Shown one piece after another: positions 57,801 through 64,000 of a stretch of DNA of 64,000 nt. The DNA is from Trebouxia sp. TZW2008 (taxonomy: Eukaryota > Chlorophyta > Trebouxiophyceae > Trebouxiales > Trebouxiaceae). Every line of letters begins with the position of its first letter. Within the stretch, counting starts at the first letter, position 1. The notes beneath the pieces were generated by a model, which had not been told where the DNA came from, ran no database searches, and saw nothing but the letters and a program-made list of their open reading frames with translations. The position numbers and the translations under genes are program-made. The stretch spans positions 1 through 64,000 of the forward strand of contig BDIU01000395.1 of the NCBI GenBank assembly GCA_002118135.1. Reading direction: 5' to 3'.

Positions 57801-58432
57801 CATCAAGGCGCAAAGTGACCTCGCTGAACTTTCTGTCAACAGTCTCTTTGTTCCTGTTGGTGGCAAGTCTGATGATGCTAGGCCTTGTGCTGAAAGCCTG
57901 AACAAGCAAGATTGGCATTTGGAAGCTATGTCCATGACAGGACTTGCACATTCAATCAGCAAGGGAGGGAACTGCCATGTTATTCTGCGACACGTTCTGC
58001 TGGCAAAGGGGCACAGGTTGCAAACGAGTAGCTATGCTCATGCATCATCAACTCCTTTTTGTGTTTCACTGCTGATGAGGGAGGCTTGCAAGCAGACTTG
58101 GACAACATGCAAGCAGCATGCAATGCAAACCATGCAGGTTGCAATGGTAGCAGAAGTCGTTGTCAATAGCTTGGCAGATGTCTGACCTGTACATGCTGAT
58201 GAGCCAACTCCACAGCAGCAACTGTCAATGCAGACAGCTTGTGCAGCCTCTGAGCCTGGCCGGGGCTGAGTTCGCCACTGTGAAGAGCATGCTCAAGGGC
58301 AAGAGATGCAGCTAAAGCTGCAGCCAAGACCTGGCAGCATCTGGCTCTATGCGACTTTGCTTGATGCACTTCTGCTCTGAGACTTTCAACAGCAGCTCTG
58401 CAATGGCCTACGCACTCCTCGTACGGCTCCAT
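48803..58432 (-). CDS. Raf-like (MAPKKK group C / EDR1-CTR1 type) protein kinase
   Basis: This is a Ser/Thr kinase of the plant Raf-like class. Exons: 58432-58187, 57897-57749, 57386-57232, 56809-55854, 55085-54801, 53823-53626, 52673-52482, 51700-51590, 51191-51087, 50527-50413, 49680-49456 and 49011-48803. All phases agree, giving 981 residues. An N-terminal helical region is followed by a Ser/Arg/Pro-rich linker (most of exon 4). The kinase domain follows: IGDGSIGL-VYLGRW loop, DVAIKVL lysine, about 70 residues of acidic insert, then LERE-VSIMASLRHPNVVMFMG, HRDLKSPN, VKVTDFNLSR, RWLAPE, ADVYSFGIIMWEM and DRPSF. The usual DFG is DFN; other catalytic residues are present. The tail is Pro-rich then basic (QQKLRRLRHKNQNLVRRH). 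Most introns hold tandem relics of the next exon. The start is the first ATG in exon 1; further 5' exons cannot be excluded. Confidence 0.9.
49060..49150 (-). repeat. Acceptor-region copy upstream of kinase exon 12
   Basis: GAGCTCATGTGT with its flanks and a CACCTG acceptor block occurs twice, at about 49010-49075 and about 49093-49150, about 90 bp apart. The copy covers mostly intron and only the first bases of the exon. Confidence 0.6.
49950..50175 (-). repeat. Relics of kinase exon 11 (acceptor side)
   Basis: About 50045-50170 copies the first half of exon 11 and its acceptor (CAGGCAGCTTGTT, AATGCTGCTAG), and about 49950-50000 holds a second partial copy. Both lie upstream in transcript sense and are frameshifted. 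Confidence 0.8.
50590..50850 (-). repeat. Relics of kinase exon 10 (acceptor side) and (GATT)n run
   Basis: Two copies of the exon start (intact ACWNQEPSDRPSF) lie at about 50595-50645 and 50795-50845. Between them, 50682-50765 is a GATT/GATC tetranucleotide repeat. The nearer copy still reads ACWYQEPGDRPSF, then a frame change ends it. Confidence 0.85.
51740..52365 (-). repeat. Relics of kinase exon 8 (acceptor side)
   Basis: Four decayed copies of the acceptor and exon start (the VVENHDHSKAADV segment) lie near 51755-51795, 51860-51915, 52205-52255 and 52320-52365, upstream in transcript sense. Confidence 0.75.
51957..52185. repeat. Long imperfect (GAT)n trinucleotide block
   Basis: About 230 bp of GATGAT/GGTGAT repeats sit between two exon 8 relics. 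All six frames are open and of low complexity (poly-Asp, poly-Met, poly-His), with no sign of a gene. Confidence 0.95.
52690..53225 (-). repeat. Relics of kinase exon 7 (HRDLK exon), four copies
   Basis: Copies of the acceptor and exon start lie at about 52715-52815, 52870-52940, 53040-53115 and, as a fragment, 53200-53225. They read as variants such as ILHRDLKLPSMLM and TLHRDLKSSNMLV. Deletions remove the catalytic Asp context or the frame in each. All lie upstream of the intact exon in transcript sense. Confidence 0.88.
53293..53412. mobile_element. MITE fragment in kinase intron
   Basis: AATGCAGTCAGATCTGATTG to TCTGCCTTGATAATGTC resembles the pogo-like family interior. No intact ends are present. 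Confidence 0.4.
53425..53565 (-). repeat. Donor-side relic of kinase exon 6
   Basis: This is a 135-bp copy of the 3' half of exon 6 with its donor end, about 200 bp downstream in transcript sense. It carries small indels. Confidence 0.85.
53824..54350 (-). repeat. Acceptor-side relics of kinase exon 6 (four copies, ~128 bp)
   Basis: Copies of the acceptor plus the first 90-100 bases of exon 6 start near 53950, 54080, 54203 and 54333, with the intact exon starting at 53823, so periods are 123-130 bp. All four keep an AG at the acceptor and much of the SIMASLRHPNVVMFMGMCLE coding sense, but they carry indels, and no donor follows. Confidence 0.92.
54725..54781. mobile_element. MITE right-end fragment
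   Basis: GAGAGTTGTTATC followed by AGAGAATTACTG and TA matches the right end of the pogo-like family. It lies just beyond the kinase exon 5 donor in transcript sense. Confidence 0.45.
55086..55580 (-). repeat. Acceptor-side relics of kinase exon 5 (three copies, ~160 bp)
   Basis: Units repeat at about 160, 161 and 169 bp (matching points 55081, 55241, 55402 and 55571). They copy the acceptor and the strand carrying the catalytic lysine, plus intron between copies. The two nearest relics keep a TTGCAG acceptor; the farthest has lost it. Confidence 0.9.
57400..57540 (-). repeat. Acceptor-side relics of kinase exon 3
   Basis: One clear copy (about 57438-57492, sharing ATGCATGCAGCTGAAG and the CTGCACA acceptor) and a weaker one near 57510-57540 lie upstream of exon 3 in transcript sense. 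Confidence 0.72.
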
Positions 58433-59066
58433 CACGCAGCCTACTCTAGGGTGCTGCTGCTCCTATGATTCCATGAGACTCCAAAACAGGCGTCCAAGGC
58501 CGAACTGGCTTGGAACTCTCTGAAAGCTGTTCGTATCGTCTCTTGAACGGAGTCGATTAGGCGTCTGGCAGATAGACTCCAGGTGCAGCAGCCGTAGTCG
58601 CCACAACAGAGTCGCACGTTACCACAAGCGTCAAGCTGATAAGAACAGGCTAGTAAACGAAAAGCCAGAAAAAGCTACACCGACTGACAGACAGCAACAG
58701 CTTCACAAGCGTTGCGCGTTGAGACGACTGAAGCAACGAGCTAACTTTCACCGTGGCACAGCTACAATCACACCAACAGGACAGCTGCTGCAATCAAATG
58801 CTTGAGCACACGGCAAGCAGCGATGCAGGTTCCCGAGCTTAAGCTGGTGTTCATATCAGAGGCATGTTAGTCATCATGCACCAGCACCTTTGTGTTAGCG
58901 TCCGGAATGTCGCTGGCTTCAATAGGCATGCCATGTTAATCAACGTGAGAATCTTGACGCTATCAGTTTGCATAGAGTGTGCCACGATTTGTTCAACGTG
59001 TTGCTGCTGATGTTGACATCGTGTGATCTCAATATGGCTGCTCCCCGCCTACAACCATAAGCCTGT
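58433..59066. promoter_or_regulatory. Divergent intergenic region kinase/EIPR1
   Basis: This 634-bp interval between two start codons on opposite strands is the likely promoter region for both genes. I see no defined TATA box or repeat. It is called from gene geometry only. Confidence 0.4.
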
Positions 59067-61891
59067 ATGGGGGATCGGGGAGTGACTCATGGTCTAAAAT
59101 ATCAAGCAAGGTCGCTAGTTGCTTCGCCCACATCGCAGCAAAACCGCTGGTTTGCGGGGACCAACGCGTTAAGAGAAGAGAATGTGGTAAGTACAGATCG
59201 CTGCCGGTACCATCGCAGTCACTCTCACATCGGAACAGCCCTATATCTGTATTGGTACCTGTACCTTTTCAGGTACAAGTGCTGGACTTCGATACGGAGA
59301 CCGACACTGTGAAAATAGTCGCATCCTATCTCCATGGACAGGAAGTGTGGCACATTGCGCCTCACCCCACAGACTCAGCTTCTTTGGTTACCATTGGCAA
59401 TCAAGGTGCAAACTAAGCAGCCACCAAGATCATATATCTGTGTCAAACCCCTCATGAAATCTTTCGCTTGCACAGGCGGCTCCTTTTCAGCCACTTTGTG
59501 GGGCATCTCCGCCAAGGATCAGCTAGAAAAGAAGGCAGAGCTCAAAGCTGGCAGCGGGACACCCAGAGCAGTTCTGTGGCATGCACAACGTCCAGACGAG
59601 CCTATTAGCATTGAGGACAGCCGCTGGCGCCTGTGGAATGTCAAGGGCCAAGCAAATGTGAGGTGATTGCAATAGCAGCATGACATGTGCTACACCTATG
59701 TTGTCTATGTCTTCATACATGTCTACAGCCTGCACATCTATGCGGCACATCAGCAGTAGCCTCTGTGTGCTAAGATATATGGATACATGCAGCTTTTGAC
59801 TGCAAACAGCACATAACATTGCTGACATGCAACACTCAAGCTTAGACGCAACTGCTGCCTCTACAGTCAAGCTAATCAGCGATTTTGACTCACAAATGCT
59901 ACTGGGCTGCTCTAGCCTGGCATCATTGCTGGTACTCTGCAACAGCGTTGCCTTGCCACCATGCTGCAAAGCGCAACAAACAAGGGAAAGGAATCTGTTA
60001 TGCCACTAGGTGTCATAATGGAAGCCTCTGAGGGCAGAGGCAGCTATTACACACAAAATGACTGCAGTCAACTTGTGATGCCAATTTGTGTGCATCACTT
60101 GTGCAGATGACTCATGATGTTGGAGCAGGCGATCTGTATACCCTTTGGGCTGGTGCATGGGACCCTCATGACCCAAACAGGCTATGCACTGCTGGCGGCA
60201 ATGGCGTTCAGGTACATTTGCATTGCAGCAAGGCAGCCAACCACTTGACCACAAAAAGAAACCAACCAACATCCTGCAAACAAATAGCAAAACCAACAAA
60301 AAGAGATTAATGCAAAGAAACCAACCAAAAGGACAAGTTGAGAAGAGGGAAGGCTTTGTTTGCATCATCCCTGATGTCTCAGTCATCATGTGCAGTGATA
60401 TGCAATGGCAAGGCTGCTGCGGTCTGTTCAGCAACAGTATGCAATGGCAAGGCTGCTGCGGTCTGTTCAGCAACAGCATGCAATGCACAACTGTAAGTGT
60501 GTCAACCTTCATCGTCATGCATGTGTTGACCATGATCATGTCTCACAAAGCTTGCGTATCAGTTGCAGCATGTGTTATCCATGAACAACTTTCAGGAAGC
60601 TTCTTGAACAGGTGTGGGATGCGCGAAGTATGAAGCGAGTTGGGGAGATCCCAGACGCGCATTTGATGCCTGTCAGAGACATTGACTTTGCCCATCAGCA
60701 GCAGCATATGATTGCGTCAGCAGGCGATGACTGCAAGCTGTGCATCTGGGATCTCAGGTGAAGCTAAGCACATCCACATACAGAGTGTATTGCTGATGCA
60801 GCTCACCTGCCTCTTTGACTTCCATTGCTGCAGAAGCCTGAATCAATGTTTGCTTTGTACGCTGGGCCACACCAGTCAGCTTGTGCACATACTGCAGTTG
60901 ATTGCTGCATGGGTCTTGTAGCTGAGTACTTCAGTTTAGTCCGAGCAACCTTAACTGCATCTGGTCAACTGGTATGAAGATTAGAGTACGCAGAAAGCTT
61001 GCTTGCAGGACACTGAGCTTCGTCTGCCTCTATGATGGTGTTGGTGGGACACAGTCACTGGGTATGGCAGGCAAAATTCAATCCGCAACATGACAGCTTG
61101 CTATCGTCAGCCTCAAATCATGCACTGGTAGAGCTGTATATGAACAATGTGAACATGCGGAAAGCTTGCATGCAGGAAATTGGGCTTGTCCGTCCCTCTG
61201 TTGGAGTTAGTCGGTCACAGCCACTGGGTGTGGCAGGCAAAGTTCAACCCACATCATGACAGCTTGCTCTTGTCAGCCTCATCTGATGCGCTGGTCAACC
61301 TGTGGCATCTTCCAGTCACTGCCGGAAGAGACAGCAGCAACAGCAGGGGTGCTGGGGGGTCCAAGGGGGGTAAAGCTGGGGGGGTCAGTCAGGGCAAAGG
61401 CTTTGGTAAAGAGGTCCATGATGGCAAGGCATGCACCTATGATGATCATGAAGACAGCGTATATGGTAACGCAGCCTGCTGCCCATGCTGCATGTTTGCA
61501 CTTGCACCTGATGTGCCTCAACTTGCTATACTCGAAGAAAGGAAAAGTCTACACCGTTAGGCATCATAATTGGAGCCTCTATCTAAAGAGGCAGCCTGGG
61601 AATGCTGCTTTGAAAGCACCAACCATACTGATATAGGCTGTTGTAGGCTGTGTCAGTGCTGCACGTGTCTGTCGTTGCTGCATTTGCGTTTGTTTGTTGC
61701 ATGTTTTGTTTGTTTATTCAACTGTGTGTGTATTTGGTGTGAGTGTAGCATTGATTTCTGGACACTCACTTGTCCTTGCAGGTGCTGCATGGAGCCCCTC
61801 AGATGCATGGACATTTGCAACTGTGTCGTATGATGGCCGTGTTGTAGTCAACAGGGTGCCTAGTCACACAAAATATAAGATCTTGATCTGA
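59067..61891 (+). CDS. EIPR1: EARP and GARP complex-interacting protein 1 (EIPR1/TSSC1)
   Basis: EIPR1 is a WD40 protein that partners the GARP and EARP tethering complexes in endosome-to-Golgi transport and recycling. Exons: 59067-59186, 59273-59405, 59476-59657, 60107-60211, 60612-60757, 61176-61465 and 61782-61891. All phases agree, giving 361 residues against about 387 in humans. Family landmarks appear in order: [47 protein letters not shown] then [55 protein letters not shown], and the ending [18 protein letters not shown]. Exon 6 adds a Gly/Ser/Lys-rich linker before the last blade, as in animals where this linker is acidic. The region before exon 4 is shorter than in animals. Confidence 0.95.
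60003..60052. repeat. Short dispersed hairpin element
   Basis: GGTGTCATAATGGAAGCCTC with a GCCTCT...AGAGGC inverted repeat recurs at about 61557-61602 (GGCATCATAATTGGAGCCTC). Both are in EIPR1 introns. Confidence 0.5.
60399..60478 (+). repeat. 39-bp tandem duplication
   Basis: Two near-perfect units (TGCAATGGCAAGGCTGCTGC start at 60401 and 60440) lie in EIPR1 intron 4. It is the freshest tandem duplication in the window and does not touch an exon. Confidence 0.93.
61000..61175 (+). repeat. Acceptor-side relic of EIPR1 exon 6
   Basis: This is a copy of the acceptor and the first 120 or so bases of exon 6 (GGACACAGTCACTGGGTATG block), about 160 bp upstream. It has a one-base shift relative to the intact exon and so cannot code. 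Confidence 0.88.
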
Positions 61892-64000
61892 TTCAGAAAG
61901 TCTCTAGCGCCAGGCTGGCAGGAGAATGCTGGCATATGGGACTGAACTGAAAAGTACTAGCTGTGCTGGTAATGCAACTTGGCTCATTCATGTTTATGAA
62001 GCAAGGACAACGGACTTTGGCTGAGAACAGCTGTTGTCAGCCAGAGTTCTGGTCAAAAAGTCCGACAACTTGCCTCTGTAATATGGCCTTGGTCATATGC
62101 ACTATAATCCCCACAACACATTGCTGATGAGTGTTCTCAACATCAGTAATTAGCACTGTGCTTCAAACGAGGCAATGCTGCTTTGTGTCATACGAGCCAA
62201 GAGAGCCAGTCACAGCTTCCTCAAGCACATGAATCAGGCGCATTCCGTTTTGCCTAGGCCAGCTGCTGCAGTACTTTAGTCTGTTTGCTAGTTGTCAATG
62301 TGCAAGCCTTTCCTTGGGCCACAATGGTTATTTGGTTAACGCTGCTCAGAATGGGACCAAACGTAGCAGACATGTGTGAAACAAGTACAAGCACTGTACG
62401 TAAACAAGTGAGCAGCCTTCCGCTCGAGAATGACCAGAATGCTGTGCACAACATTTGCCTGCGAATGCAGAAAGCTGTTGCTGACAACTCTACCACCAAA
62501 AGTGACAGCTTTGCAGCATTATGTGTTAACAGGAATCAGAAGGCTTTCATGCATCATGCCGATACTTCACTGTTGAGCTCCAAAAGACAGCATACAACAT
62601 GTTGACAACCAGAGCACAATAGTGGATGACAAGGTGGCCTGAAACAATACTCCTGACTGTATGATTTGACAGCCAAGACAGACAAATTGAATCGCGTACA
62701 AATACCTTGGTGCAATATAAGCAGCACAATCCAACAGACAGCGCCAGAGTGACAATATTGATGCTGCAAATCAGATAGCATGTGTTAATCCAAAGGCTGA
62801 CTGGTAAAGAAGACTGTGCAGACTTACAGCAAGCCATTATATGTCCTTGTCCACAATGCAACAAGGGGGCCAAACAGACCATGAGCCTCTGCAATAATAC
62901 ACAAGCCGGGAACGAAAACTAGCCTAAGAAGAGAACAGGCCAGCCAACTCAGATGTGAATGCCCGTTCTCATCATTTAGGGTCGCAGACTGAAGTTGAGT
63001 AGAGTCTCACACATGGCTGAACAGCTGAGCAGATGCATTGATGCAACCCTTTATCAATACATCTCTGACATAGGCAGCAGAAAAGGCAACGAGCTGCTGT
63101 GATCTGATCTGATCTGAATGGGCCAGATCCAATGGCAAACTGAACACAAGAACAAATTCACTCCTGAAACTTGACGTGGTGTGCTGTGCTGCGCTGTGCT
63201 GTACGAACACTCATCATGGTTATGCTCATTCCAACAGCTGTCAGTCTTGACCAGTCCTTGCCAGATACATAGAGTACGCGGCACTGTACATGCTGGACAA
63301 GACAACCATGAAATTTTGTAGGGGCCTGGCACTGATAGAGGTAGTCAACAGAAAATTGGGAGACCACATGTGTACATGCCTTGCTCCACTGTGTCAGAGT
63401 TGCTGGTTGAAAGCAAAACTACCTGCAGCAGGATACAGGCTCTGTCAGACTTTGCATGAACAGCTACAGCGTCCTAACGGACAAGAGAGCATACACAAAC
63501 AGAGCTTGGGCAAAACAGACAATGTACAAAATTTACTGCTTGACTGAGCAGGAGAAGCGGACCATGCACAAACAAAAGCATGCAATCAAAGTTTGGGCAC
63601 AAGACAACACTTCAAAAGCATGGTTCGAAGCCGATTTGCAAATGCATGTATCTAAGGCAATGTCAGCTGCATCTAGCATGTGTCAGCCTTTGCACCAGGC
63701 AGCGTCAGAACCAGGTTTTGCTGTCTTGCATAATCTATGCCCAATGCTGCTAGGTGCAAGAGTCTGCCAACATAACAGGTGACAAGCATAACAACTCACA
63801 ACTGCACTAGCAGGATATGTCAGCTCACAGCACACCTTGATCACATGACTTGCATGCTTAGAGCAATACTTTGCAGTGAGAGACGTATTGCTAGATGAAC
63901 TGAAAGCATTTCAGCAGTCAACTCCCCTCAAAAAGTTACAGCGTGACAGCATGCCATTGAACGGCTTTGTTCAGTCAGCATACCTCAGAAGCAAATGACC
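61892..64000. other. Right edge, no supported gene
   Basis: I found no recognisable protein or well-phased exon pair on either strand. A 109-codon plus frame at 63456-63782 is Lys/Gln-rich and ends without a family match. 63101-63116 is a short GATCT run. Part may be the EIPR1 3' end or introns of a gene continuing beyond the window. Confidence 0.5.

Overview
The window looks like nuclear DNA of a green alga. Genes are split by many GT-AG introns, have no operon layout, and include a thylakoid-type ADP/ATP carrier, a plant-style Strawberry Notch protein with an embedded PHD finger, a plant Raf-like kinase and a ciliary/centrosomal protein. I infer a chlorophyte, perhaps trebouxiophyte-like; the species cannot be named from sequence alone.

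Layout: a possible two-exon minus-strand gene (602-1402) diverges from CEP131 (+, 1555-14193). The carrier TAAC (-, 15055-19076) is convergent with it. After a poorly explained stretch (19.1-20.6 kb) comes a 23-kb, 29-exon SBNO/FORGETTER1-like gene (+, 20646-43641). A small candidate minus gene (43938-44607) sits head-to-head with ARPC1 (+, 44675-47409). A small membrane/zinc-ribbon candidate (-, 47608-48137) and a Raf-like kinase (-, 48803-58432) follow. EIPR1 (+, 59067-61891) diverges from the kinase. No gene could be supported in the last 2.1 kb.

Exon joins were worked out by hand from reading frame, splice sites and phase. The phases close for all six main genes, giving products of about 1640 (CEP131, with one join open), 400, 1744, 406, 981 and 361 residues. 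They are ordinary eukaryotic housekeeping genes and do not form one pathway: centriole/cilium (CEP131), chloroplast nucleotide transport (TAAC), chromatin (SBNO), actin nucleation (ARPC1), signalling (kinase) and endosome-to-Golgi tethering (EIPR1).

The striking feature lies between the exons. In at least five of the six main genes the introns are packed with tandem, decayed partial copies of the neighbouring exon. Every case I found follows one rule: copies of the acceptor plus the 5' part of an exon lie upstream of it, and copies of the 3' part plus the donor lie downstream. Copy periods are about 60-210 bp, and one array has a higher-order dimer structure. The introns therefore seem to grow by tandem duplications that straddle splice junctions and are then hidden by splicing. 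Pogo-like MITEs and microsatellites add to this.
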